This document shows, in pieces, positions 16,915-24,693 of a stretch of DNA of 64,000 nucleotides (positions are counted from its first letter, which is position 1; every line of letters begins with the position of its first letter). The position numbers and the translations under genes were made by a program. Source of the DNA: Sulfurimonas hongkongensis (lineage in GTDB: Bacteria > Campylobacterota > Campylobacteria > Campylobacterales > Sulfurimonadaceae); NCBI RefSeq assembly GCF_000445475.1, contig NZ_AUPZ01000010.1, positions 1-64,000 of the forward strand, in the 5' to 3' direction. The notes below the pieces were generated by a model. It had not been told where the DNA came from. It was given only the letters and a program-made list of their open reading frames with translations, and made no database searches.

Positions 16915-18087
16915 TTAAACTTCTTTTACTCTTGCATTTTCTACTACTAGTATCTTTTCGTAAGAGATGCCTCTTCTTTGTATCTCTGCTGCTATATCTT
17001 TTGCTCTCCAGTTTGTAGTTATGAGTATGATGTCACAAGGCTTATCTACAAGGGTAGATGAGTGAGTTATAAGCTGACCTGTTCCTGGTACATAGCGACC
17101 ACACTTTCTCTCATCAGAGTCTACTACTATAGGATACTTATCACAGCTAAGCTCAAAGCTGTTTATAAAACTAGCACCCTTTCCAGTTGCTCCCCAAAGA
17201 GCTATAGTTTTTTTATTATCAACAAGTGCTTGTAGTGTTGTATGTACATTTTGTTTTTGAGAGAGGAGTGAATTATAGATGTGTTTGGCACTTTTATGTA
17301 TAGCAATGTTTTTAGAGACTTGTGCGGCTGTTACGACTACTTCCTCTTGGTACATTGCACTAAACTCTAGTATATCAAATCCACTAAGTTCAAAAAGAGA
17401 TCTAAAGCTTAGAGCTGTAAAATTGCTTACATGTTCATACAAGTAATCTGCCACTCGAAACTGATTTAGTGCGTTTTGAATATTGGGGACTTCTGCTATA
17501 AAAATAGGAGTAATTTCACAAAGTGAAGCGTGATAAGATATATGCTCTACAAACTCTTTTGGATGTGAGAGATGTTCTATAACATGGCGACAAATTATAA
17601 TATCAGGCTTATAGTGCTTCATATCACGCTCTGCTAAAAAGTAGTCTTTTTTTATTTCAAGACCTTTGTCTTTTGCTGTTTGTGCTTCTATACCTGGCTC
17701 AAACCCGATATATCTAGCATCTGGCTCTATTGTCTTTAGTGCTTCTAAAAAACCTCCATCACCACAGCCAATATCTACTATACATTTGCCTTTGAGTCCA
17801 TAACTAGAAGCAAGCTTAGCTACATCTAAGATATGCAACTGCCAATCATTGCCAGAGTTGTACATAAGGTTTGAATCTTCTTCATAAGGTATCTTATAGT
17901 AGTCAAAGGCTATGTTGTAGACATGGCTACAAGAGAGACAGATGTGAAAGTCAAGTTCGTATGTTGGTGCCTCAAGAGCTTTTTCTTTGCTTTTTGGTAG
18001 GTTTAGTGCCGCTAAGGGCTGCTTTGCTGGCGCATAGAGTCGCTCTAGCAAAGAGCTACCGCATACTCTACAATGATGTTTTGTCAA
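16915..18087 (-). CDS. SAM-dependent C-methyltransferase with zinc-binding N-terminus
   Basis: 390 aa in three parts: an N-terminal Cys-rich zinc region (HCRVCGSSLL near residue 5 and HICLSCSHVYN near 50), a class I SAM methyltransferase domain (IVDIGCGDGGFLEAL, RHVIEHLSHPKEFV), and a C-terminal domain with ALWGATGKGASF as in sugar C-methyltransferases (Methyltransf_13/12/14 architecture). These enzymes methylate nucleotide-bound deoxysugars. It starts at TTG, 7 bp after AAGGA. It sits in a likely operon with the OGT-like gene, so it may tailor the sugar used there. The substrate is unknown. Confidence 0.85.
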   Translation of the reverse strand: MTKHHCRVCGSSLLERLYAPAKQPLAALNLPKSKEKALEAPTYELDFHICLSCSHVYNIAFDYYKIPYEEDSNLMYNSGNDWQLHILDVAKLASSYGLKGKCIVDIGCGDGGFLEALKTIEPDARYIGFEPGIEAQTAKDKGLEIKKDYFLAERDMKHYKPDIIICRHVIEHLSHPKEFVEHISYHASLCEITPIFIAEVPNIQNALNQFRVADYLYEHVSNFTALSFRSLFELSGFDILEFSAMYQEEVVVTAAQVSKNIAIHKSAKHIYNSLLSQKQNVHTTLQALVDNKKTIALWGATGKGASFINSFELSCDKYPIVVDSDERKCGRYVPGTGQLITHSSTLVDKPCDIILITTNWRAKDIAAEIQRRGISYEKILVVENARVKEV

Positions 18088-18264
18088 ATAAATTTCCTTT
18101 TAATTAACATAGCTATTGAACTGTCTGTTTGGTTTGATAACTATAATAATTTTAAATAAAATAATAAATTTTTGAAACGATGCTTTAACTTCGTCTGTTT
18201 TGGTTGTGCGAGGTTAAAATCTCGATTTAGATGTTTAGTCTCAAAAATAAGAAATTTGGTAAAA

Positions 18265-18300
18265 AAAAGCCCCGCTAACTCTTAAGAGAAAGCGAGGCTG
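18265..18300 (-). terminator. Intrinsic terminator of the RTX/S-layer-like gene
   Basis: On the minus strand AGCCTCGCT, a loop TTCTCTTAAGAGTT, AGCGGGGCT (one G-T pair) and a run of eight T. It lies about 60 bp after the stop at 18362. Confidence 0.75.
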
Positions 18301-18361
18301 AAAGCTTTTGGGCTTTTGTCTACATTACGCCTCAGTAGAGGTGCAACGAGAAGTAATTGGA

Positions 18362-21187
18362 TTAAGCGATGTCTGCAGTTGTAATTACTCCACCATCATT
18401 AATCATACCGATAAGTTCGATATTGTCAGCTTGAACACCATCAGCATCACCTGTTACTAAGTAAGCGTATGATTCATAAACTACAGTACCTGTACCGTAA
18501 GCAGTTCCAACATATGTAGTAGAAGACTCATCATTGATAACTACAACATATTTTTCGCCGTCTTGTGCACCAAGGCCTGCATCTATAAATGCTGCTACTT
18601 CGTCATTAATTGTATCTTGAGTGTAGCCATTTTTTGTATCTACTACGAATGTAGTAATTTTTGCTGAACCAGTTCCATCACTACTATCTGCAAATACATA
18701 TACACCTTTATCAGTTGCATCAGCTACTTTTGCAGCATTTGCAGCAAGACCAACTTTTGCAGCAGTAGAGTCTATACCTGTTAGGTTGTTAAAGTTAACA
18801 AGCTCTTCACCTGTACCTGTTGCAAGCTCAACATAATCAACTCCGCCGTTGTTTGAAAAGTTGAAGATAGCTCTATCATCAACTGCATCATTACCCGTCA
18901 ATAGAACGAAATCATCAAATGAACCACCTGTTACAGTTATATCTGTAGAATCATCGCTGTTATCAGTTACATCAAATGTTACTGTTTGGCTATCTCCTAG
19001 TTGAACAATATCAGTTAATTTGTTCTCTGTTACTATATCACTACCACCATTTTCAAGTTTGAATGAAGCTCCAAGAGTACCATCTCCGATTGTGTATTGA
19101 CCAGCTGTTGAAGTAACATTGTTAAGATTTACATTTAAGTCATCAGTTATAGCACCAGCTACAACAATTTTATCAGAACCTACTGTGAAGTCTTTAACAG
19201 TTGCCAATGAGCTAGCACCAGCTTGAATATTTACAGTGTCTTCACCAGCACCTGTTGTGACAGTTGCTGATTCATTAGCTAGTATGATAACTGAGTCATC
19301 TAAGTCACCTAGTTTGTTTGTAGAAGTATCAAGTAATGCTACATCTTTTAATCTCAATGAGCTTGAAAAATCTGTAGCAGTTAATGCAGAACCACCATTT
19401 TTAAGTGTAATGCCATACTCATTTGCTTCAACTGTACCGACTGTAGCTGCATCTGCGAAAATATAAGCACCCGCTGTTGGAGCATCTACATCTGTAACAT
19501 CAAACGCAACAGTTAATGCCGCTGTAGGTGCAGTAAGTTCAATAATATCTGTACCCATTACAAAGTCTTTTACTACAACGCCTGTAAGATTGTCATCAAG
19601 CTTAATAACATCCGCGCCAGCACCTAGAGTTACAGTATCGTTTCCTGCAACAGTTATAGTGTCATCACCAGCACCTAAGTCGATTGTAGCAGCGTTAACA
19701 GATGAAGTTACAGTATCGTCACCGTTACCTGCAGTCACCTCTGTTCCAGCTTTTGCAGCAGTAATGTCGATAGTGTCATCGCCGTCACCTGCTTGAACAT
19801 CATAGATTTGAGTTAAAGCTGTAGTAATAGTGTCATTACCTTTACCACCAACGATAGTGATGTCGTCATGTGCACCAGCGATAGCACCGATTGTTAAATC
19901 ACCAGTTAAGTTTGTAGCAGCGATTACTTGATCTGCTGCAGCTACTGTGATTGTAGTAAATTCGATATCTTCACTACCTTGAACAACCATAACATCTGTA
20001 GTTGCATCAAAAGTCACATCATTAACTGACATTGTAGTCTCATCAAAACCATTTTCATCTAAGTCTAGGTCAATTGCTTCATCTGGAGTAGCTTCAACGA
20101 TGATAGTACCTACTGTTGCGTCTGCAATGATAGAGTTTGCTGTTTGAGCTTCAGAGATATTTAATACTAATGTACCTTGAGTGAATGCAGTTTTATTTTC
20201 ATCACCATGGTCAAGAGCTACTGTTAAGTTACCTGCAGCTAAATCTGAAGTTAGGTCTAGTTTTGTGTTTTCATTCAGTGTGATTCCAGCAGCACCTGCG
20301 ATATTAGTTGATAACTCAACTGTATCTACTTTTGCTCTTGAGAAGTCATTACCAGCAGTGAAAGCTGTTGCAGCTAAAGTCTCGATTTCAAGAGTTGTTG
20401 TACCTGTAGAAGTTGAAGTGATAAGTGTACCGTCATATTGTCGAACAGTAGCAACTAAAGTACCAGACAATGCAACACCGTCAGTAACAACTAAAGTAAC
20501 ATCTTTATCGCCTGTTAGGAACATTTTCTCAGCGTTGATATTAGTTGCATCTGAAAGTGTAATTTCACTATCTGCAGTTGTAGCATTGATAGTGATGTCT
20601 AACTCAGCATTATCTGCAGCAACACCAGCATCTAAAGTTAAGTCACCAGCAACATTTAGAGTTACAGCATCGTTAGCACTTGCTAAAGTTGCTAAAGTTA
20701 CAGTTTTCTCAGCTGCTACAGTTGCATCATAAATATCAGCTCCTGCTGCTTGACCTGTGAGGTTTAAGTTAGCTGAACCAGCGTCAACAGTTACAGTATC
20801 TCTTGTTCCTGAAGCTAATGAAGTGATATCAAGGGTAGCAATATTGTCTTTTGCAACAATTTTTGCAACATTTAATGAGTTTGCACCAATTATAGTAGCA
20901 GTACCACCAGCGATGTCTGTGTTAAAGTTAGCTACTTGAGCATTACTTACATTTGTAAAGTCAAAACCTGTAGCCACATATTTACCATCAATGTTTAGTG
21001 TTTCAACATTTTGGATTCTTGCTTTTGTAGCGTTTGTATTTACAGAAGCGTTAAGTACATCACTATCGTCTGTTGATGAATCAAGAATAATGTCATCATC
21101 TTGAAGTGAACCAAGCTCAGTAGCGTCAAATAGGTCATTTTTATCAGTACCGTTGATTACTTCATCGTCAACACTTTTAGTAAGCAT
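18362..21187 (-). CDS. Large Asp/Thr-rich RTX/S-layer-like surface protein
   Basis: 941 aa from the ATG at 21187: acidic, rich in Ala/Thr/Asp, no Cys. It starts MLTKSVDDEVINGTDKNDLFD with no Sec signal. Near the centre are hemolysin-type calcium repeats (GGKGNDTIT, AGDGDDTID, AGNGDDTVT, LGAGDDTIT, LGAGADVI), and further GAGEDTV-like units follow. The rest is repeated beta-rich sequence like RsaA/Campylobacter S-layer proteins. This points to type I secretion and a surface layer or adhesin. A GTG 22 codons upstream (21253) has AAGGAG before it, but that extension would add the only two Cys, so I prefer the ATG, preceded by GAGGG. A strong terminator follows. No secretion genes are in the window. 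Confidence 0.82.
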   Translation of the reverse strand: MLTKSVDDEVINGTDKNDLFDATELGSLQDDDIILDSSTDDSDVLNASVNTNATKARIQNVETLNIDGKYVATGFDFTNVSNAQVANFNTDIAGGTATIIGANSLNVAKIVAKDNIATLDITSLASGTRDTVTVDAGSANLNLTGQAAGADIYDATVAAEKTVTLATLASANDAVTLNVAGDLTLDAGVAADNAELDITINATTADSEITLSDATNINAEKMFLTGDKDVTLVVTDGVALSGTLVATVRQYDGTLITSTSTGTTTLEIETLAATAFTAGNDFSRAKVDTVELSTNIAGAAGITLNENTKLDLTSDLAAGNLTVALDHGDENKTAFTQGTLVLNISEAQTANSIIADATVGTIIVEATPDEAIDLDLDENGFDETTMSVNDVTFDATTDVMVVQGSEDIEFTTITVAAADQVIAATNLTGDLTIGAIAGAHDDITIVGGKGNDTITTALTQIYDVQAGDGDDTIDITAAKAGTEVTAGNGDDTVTSSVNAATIDLGAGDDTITVAGNDTVTLGAGADVIKLDDNLTGVVVKDFVMGTDIIELTAPTAALTVAFDVTDVDAPTAGAYIFADAATVGTVEANEYGITLKNGGSALTATDFSSSLRLKDVALLDTSTNKLGDLDDSVIILANESATVTTGAGEDTVNIQAGASSLATVKDFTVGSDKIVVAGAITDDLNVNLNNVTSTAGQYTIGDGTLGASFKLENGGSDIVTENKLTDIVQLGDSQTVTFDVTDNSDDSTDITVTGGSFDDFVLLTGNDAVDDRAIFNFSNNGGVDYVELATGTGEELVNFNNLTGIDSTAAKVGLAANAAKVADATDKGVYVFADSSDGTGSAKITTFVVDTKNGYTQDTINDEVAAFIDAGLGAQDGEKYVVVINDESSTTYVGTAYGTGTVVYESYAYLVTGDADGVQADNIELIGMINDGGVITTADIA

Positions 21188-21478
21188 ACAACCCTCACCC
21201 AAAAAAAAGCCTACCTTACAAACCCTAAATATCTCAATCTTCAAAATAATCACCCCTAAACTCTCCTTCTCACCTGCAAATCATCAGCAAATAAAAAAAC
21301 TATTTACTCTTTTTTATGCTTTTAAACATATAAAAACAAAATATAAAAATTATAGAAGAGTACTTGTATATGGGCTTTAGTAGGTAGTTTTATGCTAAGA
21401 TTTTATAGTTGTTTTTGTCTGTAATTTGTTAGTTGATTTATGATGGTTTAATAAAAAATCAAGAAAATTTTAGTGGTC

Positions 21479-21495
21479 ACCACCTAGATGGTGGT
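21479..21495. repeat. Interlocked palindromes at the 3' end of the integrase gene
   Basis: ACCACC-TAGAT-GGTGGT overlaps GTGGT-C-ACCAC (21473-21483), so one arm is shared by two inverted repeats, 8 bp beyond the integrase stop codon. It could be an integrase or excisionase site or a terminator stem. The rest of 21254-21502 is AT-rich leader and spacer. Confidence 0.45.
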
Positions 21496-21502
21496 ATAAC
21501 CT

Positions 21503-22642
21503 CTAAAAAAGTCTTGCTGCACAAGAAGCGGCAGAGTGTAGAGACTCGTTTGAGAGATGAGCATATCTTTGCGTCATCTTTGCTGTTTTGTGTCCTAAAA
21601 GAACTTGTACTTCATAGAGACTTCTTTTAGCATTAACAAGTGCAGAGGCGTAGGTGTGTCTTAGGTCGTGCATTCTAACCTCTGGCAATCCTGCTTTTTT
21701 TCTTGCAGTATTCCAACTATTGTAGATGGTGATGTAGGGTTTATTGGTTACTTTAGAGGGAAAGAGATATTTGGACTCTTTGGGAATTTGTTTTAGCAGA
21801 GAGTGTAGTTCTTGCGTTATGGGTAGTACTCTCTTTTTACCATTTTTTGTGATTGGGATTGTCCATAGCATCTGAGTCTCATCAAAGTGACTCCACTGGG
21901 CTTTTAAAACTTCTCCTCTTCTTGCTCCACTAAGTAGAAGCATGGGGATGATGTATTTTAGGTGTAGATTCTCACTTACATTTACTGCGGATATAAGCCT
22001 TTTTGTCTCTGCTTTTGTTAAAAATCTTTCTCTCTCATTGTTCTCTTGGAAGTGTTTTATCCCTGTGACTGGGTTGTAGGGAGCTTGTAGGAGTTCATAC
22101 TCATATGCAAGAGTATATGCTTGAGAGAGAAAAACAAGGAGCTTGTTTGCGGTTGCGGGTTGGAGCTTCTTTTTGCTAAGCATCTCTGAATGAAGCTTCA
22201 TAAGATCTACTTTTTTGACATTTTGCATGGTTGTAGAGCCTAGAGTTGGCAAAATATGGTTTCTAAAGATGCTCTCATTTGCCGCATAGCTTTTGATGTG
22301 CTTTTGTATGTATGGAAGATAAAAGTCATGAAAAAAATTTACTATAGTAAGAGAGTCTGACTTCTCTACCATTATAGAAGTTACGTTGTCTTGTATATGC
22401 TCTTTTTTTAGCAAAACTATAATTTCTCTAGCCTCATTTGCTGAGAGTATATCTGCACAACCTATCTTACGTGAGGTTCTTTTTGCATTTTTGGAGTAAC
22501 TAAAGTAAAAAGTTTTTCTACCTGTTTGTCTTACTTCTAAACTAAAACCGCTTAATTTTATGTCGTAATAGACCTCTTTTGTCTTTGTTTGGGGCGGTTC
22601 TACTTTTGCTATGAACCTGCTGGTGATGTTTACTTTTGGCAT
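21503..22642 (-). CDS. Tyrosine recombinase, phage/island-type integrase
   Basis: 379 aa. The N-terminal arm-binding domain (FSLEVRQTGRKTFYFSY, DUF4102-like) is followed by a core-binding SAM-like domain (about 95-180) and the catalytic domain with Arg in LLLSGARRGEVLKA, HDLRHTYAS (His, Arg), LGHKTAKMTQRYAHL (second His and the nucleophile Tyr). The catalytic set is complete. AAGGA lies 6 bp before the ATG. No tRNA, excisionase, relaxase or phage gene is beside it, so it is an orphan integrase of a decayed or very small island. Confidence 0.93.
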   Translation of the reverse strand: MPKVNITSRFIAKVEPPQTKTKEVYYDIKLSGFSLEVRQTGRKTFYFSYSKNAKRTSRKIGCADILSANEAREIIVLLKKEHIQDNVTSIMVEKSDSLTIVNFFHDFYLPYIQKHIKSYAANESIFRNHILPTLGSTTMQNVKKVDLMKLHSEMLSKKKLQPATANKLLVFLSQAYTLAYEYELLQAPYNPVTGIKHFQENNERERFLTKAETKRLISAVNVSENLHLKYIIPMLLLSGARRGEVLKAQWSHFDETQMLWTIPITKNGKKRVLPITQELHSLLKQIPKESKYLFPSKVTNKPYITIYNSWNTARKKAGLPEVRMHDLRHTYASALVNAKRSLYEVQVLLGHKTAKMTQRYAHLSNESLHSAASCAARLF

Positions 22643-22723
22643 GATTGTTCCTTTTTTAGATACTTAGTCGTGAATACGAGATTGAGTACTATATAATATT
22701 GATTTGAATGTCAATACAAAGTA

Positions 22724-22942
22724 TTGAACCCTCTGATTAATTTATAAACTAGATTCCGTGTCAAGCACGGAATGACGGGACACGCGTCATCCTGAACAAA
22801 CAAACCGTCACTCTGAACAAACAAACCGTCATCCTGAACAAACAAACCGCCATCCTGAACAAACAAACCGTCATCCTGAACAAACAAACCGTCATCCTGA
22901 ACTTGATTCAGGATCTACCTTAATAATTGTTCAGAGCACTCT
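22724..22942 (+). repeat. Family A element (copy A6), complete with both tips
   Basis: Left tip TTGAACCCTCTGATTAAT, then TTATAAACTA, the GATTCCGTGTCAAG palindrome, and about six CATCCTGAAC units with the local linker AAACAAACCGT (21-bp period). CTTGATTCAGGATCT follows and AATTGTTCAGAGCACTC is the right tip. The tips are imperfect inverted repeats of each other. This is the best copy for defining the element. Confidence 0.88.
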
Positions 22943-22977
22943 ATTATAATTTGACATAAGTATTACAGGAGTGAAAA

Positions 22978-23232
22978 ATGAAAGAAGAAGAAATCTATAT
23001 GAAGCTTTTTCAATACTTAAGATCAACTTTTTTTAAATGCAAGAGAGAAAACGTTCCAGTTATGCTGCTCTTGGCTAAATGCTTTGCAAAAGAAGAGTTA
23101 GTAGATTTTTTATCATCTGCACAACTTTTGAAGTTTTCGCGTAGTTGAAGAGAGGATATGATAGAGGCTTACTTGGTTTTAAAATATCCAGAGAAATTAA
23201 TTTGTGGGAGTGTTAATAATTTGATTGTTTAG
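22978..23232 (+). pseudogene. Small gene interrupted by an in-frame TGA
   Basis: AGGAG lies 6 bp before the ATG. The frame encodes 56 residues (MKEEEIYMKLFQYLRSTFFK to LLKFSRS), stops at TGA (23146-23148), and then continues in the same frame for 27 more codons (REDMIEAYLVLKYPEKLICG..) to TAG at 23230. The simplest reading is a TGG-to-TGA change in a gene of about 84 codons. The last codons run into AGGATCTCTTTTGA, a scrap of family A, so the 3' end was also altered by an insertion. The first 56 codons could still be made. No family recognised. Confidence 0.5.
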
Positions 23233-23317
23233 GATCTCTTTTGACCATCTTTTTATATCTTCTAGTGTTTACAAATTAACTTTAAAGCTCATCGATATTT
23301 GCTATAGATAGATGTGC

Positions 23318-23338
23318 TATAATCTGTTTTTTTAAAGG
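23318..23338 (+). promoter_or_regulatory. Promoter and ribosome-binding site of the EamA transporter
   Basis: TATAAT at 23318-23323 and AAAGG at 23334-23338. They fix the start of translation just downstream, where no ATG, GTG or TTG is in frame. Confidence 0.5.
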
Positions 23339-23345
23339 CTTCATT

Positions 23346-24218
23346 ATTTTACTCGCTCATATCTATCTCTCTATCGCTACGATTTTAATTGCTAGCTCTT
23401 TTTTGGTCTCAGCAGAACTCTCAGGAGTCATTGACTCCATCTCTATCACTTTGTACAGATTTCTTATAGCGCTCATCGTTTTATCTCTGATTTTTATAAA
23501 AAAGGAGTATCGCCAAAAACTTGCTTCTACCTTTTGGAGAGGCACTGTTGTAGGTGTTTTTTACGCTTTGTACTTTATTGGCATGTTTAAAGCGCTTGAG
23601 ACAACCACTGTTTTAAACATAAGCACTCTTTATACTCTGATCCCTTTTATTACTGCGATTTTATGTATCTTCTTCTTTAAAGAGAAGATAAGTAAAAAGC
23701 AACTCTTGGTTTATCTTGTTGCTATGGTTGGCACTAGCATTGTTGTTTTTAAAGCAGATATAGCTCTGTTTTTGAGTTTTTCACTTAACTCTGGAGATGC
23801 GATATTTTTACTAGCTTCTATCTCCATGGCACTTTATTCTATATTTTTAAAGGCACTACATAGAAAAGGTGACAAGGCTTTGGTCTTTGTTTTTAGTACA
23901 CTCTTAGGTGGATCTATAGCAATGTTTTTATCGATGCAAATTTTAAATATCCCTCTTGAGTGGCACAAAATAGAGGGTGAACTCTTTTACTATGTACTTT
24001 ACCTAGCACTTGCTACTACCATTTTAACACTTTTTTTATACCAAAAAAGTGCAGCACTGCTTGGTTCTAAAAAACTTATGGCGTATCTCTATTTGAGTCC
24101 AGCTATAGTTGCGATAATGTCGTACTTTTGGCACGACACATCTATAAGTTTTAGTGTTTTTGTAGGGATTTTAATCTCGCTTTTTGCTACTGTTATTTTA
24201 CTAAAAGAAAAAGTATAA
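23346..24218 (+). CDS. EamA/DMT-family transporter
   Basis: About ten membrane helices in two EamA halves, a layout usual for metabolite exporters (about 290 aa). The first helix is ILLAHIYLSIATILIASSFL. It would be lost if translation began at the TTG at 23403, yet it is coding-like and required for the fold. AAAGG at 23334-23338 points to ATT at 23343 or 23346 as start, a rare codon, or to a mutated start. YRFLIALIVLSLIFIKKE and LGSKKLMAYLYLSPAIVAIMSYFWHD are family-typical. Substrate unknown. Confidence 0.8.
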   Translation: MLLAHIYLSIATILIASSFLVSAELSGVIDSISITLYRFLIALIVLSLIFIKKEYRQKLASTFWRGTVVGVFYALYFIGMFKALETTTVLNISTLYTLIPFITAILCIFFFKEKISKKQLLVYLVAMVGTSIVVFKADIALFLSFSLNSGDAIFLLASISMALYSIFLKALHRKGDKALVFVFSTLLGGSIAMFLSMQILNIPLEWHKIEGELFYYVLYLALATTILTLFLYQKSAALLGSKKLMAYLYLSPAIVAIMSYFWHDTSISFSVFVGILISLFATVILLKEKV

Positions 24219-24220
24219 AA

Positions 24221-24610
24221 TTGAGTGCTTTGAGCAATCATCAAAAGAGATCCTGAATCAAGTTCAGGATGACGGAGAATGTTCAGGATGACGGAGAATG
24301 TTCAGGATGACGGAGAATGTTCAGGATGACGGAGAATGTTCAGGATGACGGAGAATGTTCAGGATGATGGAGAATGTTCAGGATGACGGAGAATGTTCAG
24401 GATGACGGAAAATGTTCAGGATGATGTTTCTCATTGTCATTCCGTGCTTGACACGGAATCTCGCTGGAATCTCATGAGATCCTCCAATCAAAACAAGAGA
24501 ATCGCTTTTTGCTATGCAAAAATGTTTCTTTAGAGTTCAGGATGACAGGCTGATTGTTCAGGATGACAGGCTGATTGTTCAGGATGACGCATCTTTTGTC
24601 ATTCCAAGTA
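24221..24610 (-). repeat. Family A element, largest (copy A7) with a nine-unit tandem array
   Basis: Starts with the tip TTGAGTGCTTTGAGCAATC, AAAAGAGATCCTGAATC, then about nine units of TTCAGGATGACGGAGAATG (19 bp) from 24259 to 24430. The palindrome CCGTGCTTGACACGG follows, then a second partial element with the inner TTTTTGCTATGCAAAAA and two units with another linker (TTCAGGATGACAGGCTGATTG). It fills nearly the whole 475-bp gap between the EamA gene and ppsA. Confidence 0.88.
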
Positions 24611-24693
24611 GAGTTTGGTCTAGGAGAAGTAGCGTAAAGTATATAATACGGTTATAATATATACGCAAACACCTTTTTTATGGAGATAAAGTC

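Noticed and set aside
20181-20732. 183-codon open frame antisense to the surface protein
   Set aside because: It arises from the biased Ala/Thr/Asp codons of the true gene on the other strand. It has low-complexity Ser/Val content and no ribosome binding site.
18362-21187. LapA-type adhesin as the substrate of LapG
   Set aside because: No N-terminal retention module and no TAAG or PAAG cleavage site near the N-terminus. The protein looks like an RTX/S-layer type instead.
21360-22720. tRNA gene as an integration site for the integrase
   Set aside because: No cloverleaf or TTCGAATC-like T-arm can be found on either strand near the gene.
23146-23148. Selenocysteine codon in the small gene
   Set aside because: No stem-loop follows the TGA in the expected place and there is no redox-type context. 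A TGG-to-TGA mutation is simpler.
24250-24440. CRISPR-like regular repeats
   Set aside because: The units follow each other directly with a 19-bp period and no unique spacers, and no cas genes are near. It is a tandem array inside a family A element.
21503-24620. Prophage
   Set aside because: Only an integrase is present. No structural, replication or lysis genes lie on either side.
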